Below are positions 57,680-64,000 of a DNA stretch of 64,000 bases, piece after piece. Source of the DNA: Thalassovita mediterranea (GTDB lineage: Bacteria; Pseudomonadota; Alphaproteobacteria; Rhodobacterales; Rhodobacteraceae); NCBI RefSeq assembly GCF_001458435.1, contig NZ_CYSF01000001.1, positions 1 through 64,000 on the forward strand, read 5' to 3'. Every line of letters begins with the position of its first letter. Position 1 is the stretch's first letter. The position numbers were made by a program, and so were the translations under genes. A model generated the notes under the pieces. It ran no database searches and was not told the origin of the DNA. It saw only the letters and a program-made list of their open reading frames with translations.

Positions 57680-59842
57680 ATGATTGCGGTTGACGATCTG
57701 ATCGCACTGGTTCGCAACTATAACCCCAAAACCAATGAAAAATTGCTGCGCGAGGCCTATGATTATGGCCTTGCGATGCATGAGGGACAATTTCGTCACT
57801 CGGGTGAGCCGTATTTCACCCACCCTATCGCCGTCGCTGCCATTCTGACTGAGCAGCGGCTGGACGACGCCACCATCATCACCGCCCTGCTGCACGACAC
57901 GATCGAGGATACCAAAGCCTCGTATTCCGAGGTGGCTGAACGCTTCGGCACCGATGTAGCTGATCTGGTCGATGGTGTGACCAAGCTGACCAACCTGCAG
58001 CTGTCCAGTTCCGAGACGAAACAGGCGGAAAACTTCCGCAAGCTGTTTATGGCCATGTCCAAGGACCTGCGGGTGATCTTGGTGAAGCTGGCCGACCGTC
58101 TGCACAACATGCGTACGATCAAGGCGATGCGCCCTGAAAAGCAGGCGCAGAAGGCCCGTGAAACCATGGATATCTTTGCCCCGCTGGCGGGCCGCATGGG
58201 TATGCAGTGGATGCGCGAAGAGCTGGAAGATCTGGCGTTCAAGGTGCTGAACCCGGATGCGCGCGCGTCGATCATGCGGCGGTTTGTGATGCTGCAGAAA
58301 GAAACCGGGGATGTGATCCACCGCATTACCGGCGATATGCGGTCTGAATTTGAAAACGCAGGACTAGAGGCGCAGGTTTTTGGCCGCGCCAAAAAGCCCT
58401 ATTCGATCTGGCGCAAGATGTCGGAAAAGGACGTCGGCTTCTCACGCCTGTCGGACGTCTACGGCTTCCGTGTAATCACGGATAGCGAGGATGATTGTTA
58501 CCGCGCCCTCGGTCAAATCCACCAGCGCTGGCGCGCCGTGCCGGGCCGGTTCAAGGATTATATCAGCCAGCCGAAATCAAACGGGTACCGTTCGATCCAC
58601 ACCACTGTGTCGGGCCGTGACGGCAAACGGGTAGAGGTGCAGATTCGCACCCGCCAGATGCACGATGTGGCGGAAACCGGTGTTGCCGCGCATTGGTCCT
58701 ACCGTGACGGTGTGCGGTCAATGAACCCCTTTGCGGTGGATCCGGCAAAATGGCTGGCGGGTCTGACGGAACAGTTCGATGCGGAGGAGGACCACGATGC
58801 CTTCCTCGAAGCGGTCAAGCTGGAGATGTATTCCGATAAGGTGTTCTGCTTCACCCCGAAAGGTGAAGTCGTGAAGCTGCCCAAAGGCGCGACGCCACTG
58901 GATTTCGCCTATGCGATCCACACCCGTATCGGCAACGCCTGTGTTGGTGCCAAGGTGGACGGCATGCGCGTACCCCTGTGGACACGGGTGAAGAACGGCC
59001 AGTCGATCACAATCATCACCGCCGAAGGCCAAATCCCGCAGGCTACTTGGCTGGATATTGCCATCACCGGCAAGGCCAAAACGGCCATTCGCCGCGCGCT
59101 GCGTGAGATCGACAAAGAGCGCTACGGCAAGTTGGGTCGTGAATTGGTGCGTTCGGTCTTTGAGCATGCCGATAAAAAGGCCACGGATAAGGTTTTGGAA
59201 ACTGCAGCCCGTAATCTACGGGTTGAAGATGTTGAAACCCTTCTGGCCCGTCTGGGCAGCGCTGAAATCACTGCGTCGGACGTGTTGCATTCGGTTTACC
59301 CCGAACTGAAAGAGACCGAAGTCGACAATATTGAGCCGCGCCGTGCGGTCGTCGGCCTGTCGCCGGATCAAAGCTTTGACATCGCTAAGTGCTGCCAGCC
59401 GTTGCCTGGCGAACGGATCGTTGGCATCGGCAGTCGGGGCAAGGGCGTGATGGTCCACGCAATCGACTGCGAATCGTTGCAGGCCTATGAACACCAGATG
59501 AACCGCTGGCTGGATCTGCACTGGCATGCGGGCAAGCACCCGGCCATCCACCATTCCACGCTAGAATTGACCATTGGCAATGACGCCGGCGTATTGGGAC
59601 GAATTTGCACATTGATTGGTCAGTGCAAGGCCAATATCTCGGATCTCGAGTTCATTGATCGCAAGCCGGATTTCTTCCGGATCAGGGTCGATATCGAATT
59701 GCGCGATGCCGAACATCTGCACACTGTCATGTCCGCCGTCGAAGCGGAAAGTGACGTTGCCGAAATTGCGCGGTTCAGGGATCCGTCGCGTGCCAATCAG
59801 GCCAGCACCCCCGGTGGCCAAGAACAGGCAAGTGGTGAGTAG
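57680..59842 (+). CDS. rsh: Bifunctional (p)ppGpp synthetase/hydrolase Rsh (720 aa)
   Basis: RelA/SpoT homologue that makes and degrades the stringent-response alarmone. Order of domains: HD hydrolase with FTHPIAVAAILTEQRLDDATIITALLHDTIEDT near residues 45-77; synthetase with YSIWRKMSEKDVGFSRLSDVYGFRVI and YISQPKSNGYRSIHTTV near 235-315; TGS domain KVFCFTPKGEVVKLPKGATPLDFAYAIHT near 390-418; a helical segment and CCQPLPGERIVGI; and a C-terminal ACT domain with LELTIGNDAGVLGRICTLI. All hydrolase residues appear intact, as expected for a single Rsh per genome. Follows rpoZ. Confidence 0.97.
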   Translation: MIAVDDLIALVRNYNPKTNEKLLREAYDYGLAMHEGQFRHSGEPYFTHPIAVAAILTEQRLDDATIITALLHDTIEDTKASYSEVAERFGTDVADLVDGVTKLTNLQLSSSETKQAENFRKLFMAMSKDLRVILVKLADRLHNMRTIKAMRPEKQAQKARETMDIFAPLAGRMGMQWMREELEDLAFKVLNPDARASIMRRFVMLQKETGDVIHRITGDMRSEFENAGLEAQVFGRAKKPYSIWRKMSEKDVGFSRLSDVYGFRVITDSEDDCYRALGQIHQRWRAVPGRFKDYISQPKSNGYRSIHTTVSGRDGKRVEVQIRTRQMHDVAETGVAAHWSYRDGVRSMNPFAVDPAKWLAGLTEQFDAEEDHDAFLEAVKLEMYSDKVFCFTPKGEVVKLPKGATPLDFAYAIHTRIGNACVGAKVDGMRVPLWTRVKNGQSITIITAEGQIPQATWLDIAITGKAKTAIRRALREIDKERYGKLGRELVRSVFEHADKKATDKVLETAARNLRVEDVETLLARLGSAEITASDVLHSVYPELKETEVDNIEPRRAVVGLSPDQSFDIAKCCQPLPGERIVGIGSRGKGVMVHAIDCESLQAYEHQMNRWLDLHWHAGKHPAIHHSTLELTIGNDAGVLGRICTLIGQCKANISDLEFIDRKPDFFRIRVDIELRDAEHLHTVMSAVEAESDVAEIARFRDPSRANQASTPGGQEQASGE

Positions 59843-59856
59843 GAGGGCGTAACGCC

Positions 59857-60516
59857 TTGGTTTTTAAACGCCGCGACAGACGACCGATCTGGAGGATCGT
59901 GTTTGAGTTCTTCTGGCCGCGTGGCGGCTGGGGGCGGGCCGCGCGTTACGTAAAACACCGTTTGCACCGTCTGCCTGGATCTCCGGAAAAGATTGCGCGT
60001 GGCATTTTTGCAGGTGTTTTCACGACTTTTAGTCCGTTTTACGGGTTACATTTTGTGGTTGCCGCGCTGTTGGCGACTTTGATGCGCGGAAACGTTCTGG
60101 CGGCGCTTCTGGCGACGTTTTTCGGCAACCCTCTGACCTATGTGCCGATTGTGATGACCTCTATGCGCACGGGCTATTGGCTCTTGGGGATGGATGGTGA
60201 TCCCGAGGACGGCGCCGCGACGATTGGTGAGCAGTTTTTTGATGCGGGAAACGCCATTTGGCATAATCTGAAGGCCCCGTTCACTGGTGCGCCAACGGAT
60301 TGGACGGATCTGTCGGTGTTCTACGATCAGGTCTTTTATCCCTTTATGATCGGTGGCATCGCGCCCGGGATTATCGCCGGTGCGATTTCCTATTTCATCT
60401 CTGTCCCGCTGATCCGCGCCTATCAAAATCGCCGAAAAGGCGTGTTGAAGGCGAAGTTGGACGCGCTGAAGAAAAAAGCGCATCTGAAGGGCGACGGTAG
60501 TTCCAAACCGGACTGA
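59857..60516 (+). CDS. DUF2062 membrane protein (219 aa)
   Basis: DUF2062 family, with the hallmark GSPEKIARGIFAGVFTTFSPFYGLHFVVAALLATLMRGNVLAALLATFFGNPLTYVPI, two or three helices that include the FxGNP motif, and another membrane segment in GGIAPGIIAGAISYFISVPLI. The C-terminal tail is basic (KLDALKKKAHLKG). The start is a TTG at 59857 with AGGAGG ten bases upstream. No closer ATG or GTG fits the family N-terminus. Located in the conserved rsh-DUF2062-pdxJ order. Function unknown. Confidence 0.85.
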   Translation: MVFKRRDRRPIWRIVFEFFWPRGGWGRAARYVKHRLHRLPGSPEKIARGIFAGVFTTFSPFYGLHFVVAALLATLMRGNVLAALLATFFGNPLTYVPIVMTSMRTGYWLLGMDGDPEDGAATIGEQFFDAGNAIWHNLKAPFTGAPTDWTDLSVFYDQVFYPFMIGGIAPGIIAGAISYFISVPLIRAYQNRRKGVLKAKLDALKKKAHLKGDGSSKPD

Positions 60517-60570
60517 CCCGCACTAGGTTGTGCGAAGACGGGGATCTCTCTAACGAAGGAGAAGAAGGCG

Positions 60571-61320
60571 ATGGAGCCTTTGGGAAAACTGCGCCTTGGC
60601 GTGAATATCGACCATGTGGCCACTGTGCGCAACGCACGCGGCGGTGCCTATCCTGACCCACTGCGGGCCGCAAAGCTGGCCGAAGAGGCGGGCGCCGACG
60701 GTATCACTGCGCACCTGCGCGAAGATCGCCGCCACATCTCGGACGCTGATATCGATGGCCTGATGGAGGTGCTGTCGGTCCCGTTGAACTTTGAGATGGC
60801 GGCGACCGATGAAATGCAGGCGATTGCCCTGCGTCACAAACCCCACGCCGTCTGCATCGTCCCCGAAAAGCGCGAAGAGCGCACGACCGAGGGCGGCCTG
60901 GAAGTGGCGCGTGAGGAAAACAAGCTGGCCCATTTCATCGCGCCCCTGCGTGAAGCAGGCTGCCGTGTGTCGATCTTTATCGCCGCCGATCGCAAACAGA
61001 TCGAAGCGGCTGCGCGCATCGGGGCAGAGGTGATCGAGCTGCACACCGGTGCCTACTGCGACTATTCCGCCGAGGGCAACCACGACAAAGCACAGGAAGA
61101 GCTGAAGGCACTGCGTGATATGTCGGCCTATGCCCATTCGCTGGGCCTAGAGGTGCATGCCGGCCACGGTCTGACCTATGACACCGTGAAACCCGTCGCT
61201 GCCTTCCCTGAGGTGATGGAGTTGAACATCGGCCACTTCCTCATTGGTGAGGCGATTTTCCGCGGCATGACCCCCGCGATTGCTGAAATGCGCCGCCTGA
61301 TGGATGAGGCGCGGGCATGA
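60571..61320 (+). CDS. pdxJ: Pyridoxine 5'-phosphate synthase (249 aa)
   Basis: Condenses 1-deoxyxylulose 5-phosphate with 3-amino-2-oxopropyl phosphate to make vitamin B6 phosphate. TIM-barrel enzyme with [48 protein letters not shown] at the N-terminus, then [45 protein letters not shown] and [12 protein letters not shown]. Complete length. The ATG at 60571 follows GAAGGAGAAGAAGGCG. It overlaps the LysE gene start by ATGA. Confidence 0.97.
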   Translation: MEPLGKLRLGVNIDHVATVRNARGGAYPDPLRAAKLAEEAGADGITAHLREDRRHISDADIDGLMEVLSVPLNFEMAATDEMQAIALRHKPHAVCIVPEKREERTTEGGLEVAREENKLAHFIAPLREAGCRVSIFIAADRKQIEAAARIGAEVIELHTGAYCDYSAEGNHDKAQEELKALRDMSAYAHSLGLEVHAGHGLTYDTVKPVAAFPEVMELNIGHFLIGEAIFRGMTPAIAEMRRLMDEARA

Positions 61321-61946
61321 TCACAGCTGAATTTGCGGCGATCTGGATTGCATGGATGTTGGCCGGGGCGTCGCCCGGGCCAGCGACCATGGGGATTGCA
61401 GGCACCGCAATGTCAGCGGGTCGGACCTCTGCGCTGGCCTTTGCGGCTGGTATTTTGGCGGGATCGGCCAGTTGGGGCATTGCGGCAGCGCTGGGATTGT
61501 CGGCAGTGATGCTGGCCAATGTCTGGCTGTTTGAGGTGCTGCGCTATGTCGGTGCCGCTTACTTGGGCTGGCTGGCGCTAAAGGCACTGCGCCGCGCGTT
61601 GCAGCCCAACGGGGCCGCCGCCGCTGGCACACCGTTTTCCGGCAGTGCCCGCACCCTGTTTGCCAAAGGCATGGCAGTTCACCTAACCAACCCCAAAGCG
61701 ATCCTCAGCTGGGGGTCGATCTACGCACTGGTGGCGCCTGCGGATGCGACGCCTGCAACGCTGTTTGGCTATTTCGGCCTGCTTTATGCGGGGTCGTTTA
61801 TCATTTTCCCAGGCTACGCTCTCCTGTTCTCATCCGACCGCGTGGTGCGGGGCTATCGCCGTGCCAGCCGCTGGTTTGATTTGGCTTTTGCTGGCTTCTT
61901 CGGTTTTGCGGGTTACAAAATCCTGACCGCACGGTTCGCGAGCTGA
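61317..61946 (+). CDS. LysE/RhtB-family amino-acid exporter (209 aa)
   Basis: Integral membrane exporter of the LysE/RhtB family. It starts [47 protein letters not shown], the ASPGP signature with a Gly-rich second helix. [14 protein letters not shown] and [23 protein letters not shown] are further hallmarks. About six helices. Its start overlaps the pdxJ stop by ATGA, so it is coupled to pdxJ, although a B6-related export function is only a guess. The substrate is unknown. Confidence 0.9.
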   Translation: MITAEFAAIWIAWMLAGASPGPATMGIAGTAMSAGRTSALAFAAGILAGSASWGIAAALGLSAVMLANVWLFEVLRYVGAAYLGWLALKALRRALQPNGAAAAGTPFSGSARTLFAKGMAVHLTNPKAILSWGSIYALVAPADATPATLFGYFGLLYAGSFIIFPGYALLFSSDRVVRGYRRASRWFDLAFAGFFGFAGYKILTARFAS

Positions 61947-61949
61947 CCC

Positions 61950-62363
61950 ATGATCCTTGGTATCGGCACCGACCTTGCGAACATTGACCGGATCGCTGGC
62001 ACGCTGGAACGGTTTGGCGATCGATTCCGCAACCGCGTTTTTACCGATCTGGAACAGGCCAAGGCCGAACGCCGCCGCGATGTGGCGGGCACCTATGCTA
62101 AACGCTGGGCCGCGAAAGAGGCCTGTTCCAAGGCGCTTGGAACAGGTCTGGCGATGGGCATCGCGTGGAAGGATATGTCGGTTAAAAACCTTTCCACCGG
62201 GCAGCCGGTGATGGAGGTGACGGGCTGGGCGCGCGAGCGGCTGGATGAAATGACTCCGCCGGGGCATGAGGCGATTATTCATGTCACCCTGACCGATGAT
62301 CATCCTTGGGCGCAGGCCTTTGTGGTGATCGAAGCGCGGCCAATCGTTCCGTCAGAGGGTTGA
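61950..62363 (+). CDS. acpS: Holo-[acyl-carrier-protein] synthase (137 aa)
   Basis: Attaches the 4'-phosphopantetheine arm of coenzyme A to acyl carrier protein. N-terminal [31 protein letters not shown], with the Mg-binding Asp in GTD, and [22 protein letters not shown] with the second metal Glu in KEA. The length is normal for the trimeric AcpS type. The ATG at 61950 is 3 nt after the LysE gene. In the conserved order pdxJ-acpS-lepB-rnc with the LysE exporter inserted. Confidence 0.97.
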   Translation: MILGIGTDLANIDRIAGTLERFGDRFRNRVFTDLEQAKAERRRDVAGTYAKRWAAKEACSKALGTGLAMGIAWKDMSVKNLSTGQPVMEVTGWARERLDEMTPPGHEAIIHVTLTDDHPWAQAFVVIEARPIVPSEG

Positions 62364-62462
62364 AAGCGGGCGGTTCACCGCCTGTTGCCTTGACAGCACT
62401 GGCGCAACCGCTCATCTACCAAACAGCTAATCTATTCAGTTGTTTTGCAGGAGTGAGCACAG

Positions 62463-63284
62463 ATGGCATCAGAGGCCAAAAAGGGCAACGCGGTGGTTGA
62501 GACCATCAAAACGGTGGTCTGGGCGCTGGTCATCGCCGGTGTGTTCCGCACACTGTTCTTTCAGCCATTCTGGATCCCATCGGGTTCGATGAAATCGACG
62601 CTGCTGATCGGTGACTTCTTGTTCGTGAACAAAATGGCCTATGGCTATTCCTATGCGTCTTGCCCGAACATCCGCCCGCTGGGCCTAGATGCGAAGAACA
62701 TCTGTGGGTTTCTGGATAATGAAAATACCCGTGTCTGGGGCGCAGAGCCCGAGCGCGGTGATGTCATCGTATTCCGCCATCCGGTGTCTGGGCAGGATTA
62801 CATTAAGCGTGTGATCGGTCTGCCAGGGGATACCGTGCAGGTCCAAAACGGTATCGTCTATCTGAATGGTGAAGCTCTGCCGCAGGAGCCGACTGAAGAT
62901 TTCGTTGAGGTCGCCGAACTGCAGGGGCCGCACCGTTTGAGCCCGCGTTGCAACAAGCCAGTTGGTGCCGGCGGCGATTGCCACAAGGAAGCGGCGATTG
63001 AAACCATGCCCGATGGTCGTAGCTACACGGTGCTGAACATTGGCAATCGTGGTGCTGATAACACCACCGTTTTCACCGTGGGTGAAGGTGAATACTTCTT
63101 TATGGGCGACAATCGCGACAATTCCACCGACAGCCGAGTGCCGAAACTGGCTGGCGGCGTTGGCATGGTGCCTTATGAAAATCTGATCGGGCGCGCGGAT
63201 CGCATCATGTTCTCTTCTGGTGGGACGTCGATGTTTGCCTTCTGGACCTGGCGCGGGGATCGTTTCTTTAAGGCTGTGGAATGA
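62463..63284 (+). CDS. lepB: Signal peptidase I (273 aa)
   Basis: Membrane serine protease that removes Sec and Tat signal peptides. One N-terminal transmembrane anchor ([16 protein letters not shown]), catalytic Ser in [20 protein letters not shown], and the general-base Lys in [21 protein letters not shown]. The C-terminal box is [17 protein letters not shown]. Length and layout fit the alphaproteobacterial enzyme. The ATG at 62463 follows GCAGGAGTGAGCACAG. Overlaps rnc by ATGA. Confidence 0.97.
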   Translation: MASEAKKGNAVVETIKTVVWALVIAGVFRTLFFQPFWIPSGSMKSTLLIGDFLFVNKMAYGYSYASCPNIRPLGLDAKNICGFLDNENTRVWGAEPERGDVIVFRHPVSGQDYIKRVIGLPGDTVQVQNGIVYLNGEALPQEPTEDFVEVAELQGPHRLSPRCNKPVGAGGDCHKEAAIETMPDGRSYTVLNIGNRGADNTTVFTVGEGEYFFMGDNRDNSTDSRVPKLAGGVGMVPYENLIGRADRIMFSSGGTSMFAFWTWRGDRFFKAVE

Positions 63285-63958
63285 AGATATCAGCAGAACT
63301 AGACGCCTTTCAGGGGCGCATCGGCTATCAGTTTAAACAGCCCGAACTTCTGGTTCGGGCTGTTACCCATTCGTCCAAGTCTTCGCCCACGCGTGAGGAT
63401 AACCAGCGGCTGGAATTCCTAGGCGACCGCGTGCTGGGTCTGGTGATGTCCGAGGCGTTGTTGGCCCGTGACAAAGGCGCAAGCGAAGGCCAGCTGGCCC
63501 CGCGTTTCAACGCCTTGGTGCGCAAAGAGGCCTGCGCCGATGTGGCCAAGGCGATTGATCTGGGTGCGGTGCTGAAATTGGGCCGGTCTGAACAGATGTC
63601 GGGTGGTCGGCGCAAGCAGGCGCTGCTCGGCGACGCGATGGAGGCGGTGATTGCCGCCGTCTATCTGGATGCGGATTTCGAAACCGCCAAAGCGCTGGTG
63701 CTTCGGCTGTGGGGCGACCGGATTGATACCGTCGAATCCGATGCCCGCGACCCCAAAACCGCGCTGCAGGAATGGGCGCAGGCGCGCAAACAGACCCCGC
63801 CCAGCTATGTTGAACTGGCCCGTTCCGGCCCCGACCACGCGCCGGTCTTTACCATTGCCGTCACCCTGCAAAGCGGGGAAAGCGAACAGGCCACCGCCGC
63901 ATCGAAACGGCAGGCGCAGCAGGCCGCCGCCAAGGCGCTGCTGGACCGTTTGACCTAA
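63281..63958 (+). CDS. rnc: Ribonuclease III (225 aa)
   Basis: Double-strand RNA endonuclease for rRNA and mRNA processing. RNase III domain with the signature [20 protein letters not shown] near residues 40-60 and [22 protein letters not shown] near 115-136 (Mg-binding Asp/Glu). A C-terminal double-strand RNA-binding domain runs from about [22 protein letters not shown] to [21 protein letters not shown]. Complete. Its start overlaps the lepB stop. The era gene usually follows in this order but lies beyond the window. Confidence 0.97.
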   Translation: MKISAELDAFQGRIGYQFKQPELLVRAVTHSSKSSPTREDNQRLEFLGDRVLGLVMSEALLARDKGASEGQLAPRFNALVRKEACADVAKAIDLGAVLKLGRSEQMSGGRRKQALLGDAMEAVIAAVYLDADFETAKALVLRLWGDRIDTVESDARDPKTALQEWAQARKQTPPSYVELARSGPDHAPVFTIAVTLQSGESEQATAASKRQAQQAAAKALLDRLT

Positions 63959-64000
63959 GAAAAACGTGGTTCTGGCCGAATCCTACAGGATCGGCTAGAT

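Noticed and set aside
1-64000. tRNA, rRNA, prophage, insertion sequence, transposase, toxin-antitoxin and defence genes
   Set aside because: Looked for throughout and not seen. No T-loop GGTTCGANTCC-type motifs with cloverleaf context, no transposase or integrase protein, and no terminal inverted repeats with target duplications.

Overview
The window reads as chromosomal DNA of an aerobic alphaproteobacterium of the order Rhodobacterales (Roseobacter-type). The evidence is a high GC content, a TrcR/DUF1013 cell-cycle regulator, a COQ9-like protein, the rpoZ-rsh-DUF2062-pdxJ-acpS-lepB-rnc gene order, a short 4.5S-type SRP RNA near dnaX, and an oxygen-dependent style cob gene set. Almost everything is dense, intact, single-copy housekeeping sequence. 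I see no phage, insertion sequence, CRISPR array, rRNA or tRNA gene.

Layout. 0.1-7 kb: two tandem near-identical secreted mini-proteins, glucokinase, a heparin-lyase-like secreted enzyme, a GST/peroxiredoxin/AraC group, and alanine dehydrogenase with a divergent Lrp-type regulator. 7-21 kb: bS21 with an unusual leader, COQ9 and a quinone oxidoreductase, a periplasmic RNase T2, TrcR, recR, the dnaX-phzF-ybaB operon, RsgA, the SRP RNA, a 5'-nucleotidase, NudC and a FadR-type regulator. 21-46 kb: a cobalamin island broken up by smc, a lytic transglycosylase, a glutathionyl-hydroquinone reductase and a few unknowns. It holds cobO; a cobalamin riboswitch followed by cobW-GNAT and cobN; DUF1636-cobC-cobD; and a collinear run DUF6732-like/cbiX-cobH-cobL-cobI-cbiG::cobJ-cobM. 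46-57 kb: a Tat-exported isochorismatase with a divergent AraC regulator, a PatB-type C-S lyase, three consecutive peptide deformylase genes followed by fmt, two small membrane proteins, a TRIC channel, rnhA, ispH, a cytochrome c and a NYN-domain protein. 57-64 kb: folK, rpoZ, rsh, DUF2062, pdxJ, a LysE exporter, acpS, lepB and rnc.

How the genes work together. The cob genes cover methylation of the corrin macrocycle (cobI, cobJ, cobM, cobL, cobH), cobalt handling (cbiX, cobW, cobN), adenosylation (cobO) and aminopropanol-arm attachment (cobC, cobD). The steps for cobA, cobG/cobZ, cobK, cobB, cobQ, cobST and nucleotide-loop assembly must lie elsewhere. The set mixes early-cobalt features (CbiX, a complete CbiG domain) with late-cobalt ones (CobN). 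def and fmt form the N-formylmethionine cycle. rpoZ and rsh link RNA polymerase to the stringent response.

The observations I consider most worth following are the rpsU leader, which carries a near copy of the 16S anti-Shine-Dalgarno tail and can fold in two exclusive ways over its own ribosome binding site; the third deformylase paralogue, which has lost a metal ligand and the catalytic Glu; the duplicated secreted mini-proteins; the mosaic cobalt-insertion gene set; and an unlisted 56-residue basic protein gene inside the cobalamin island.
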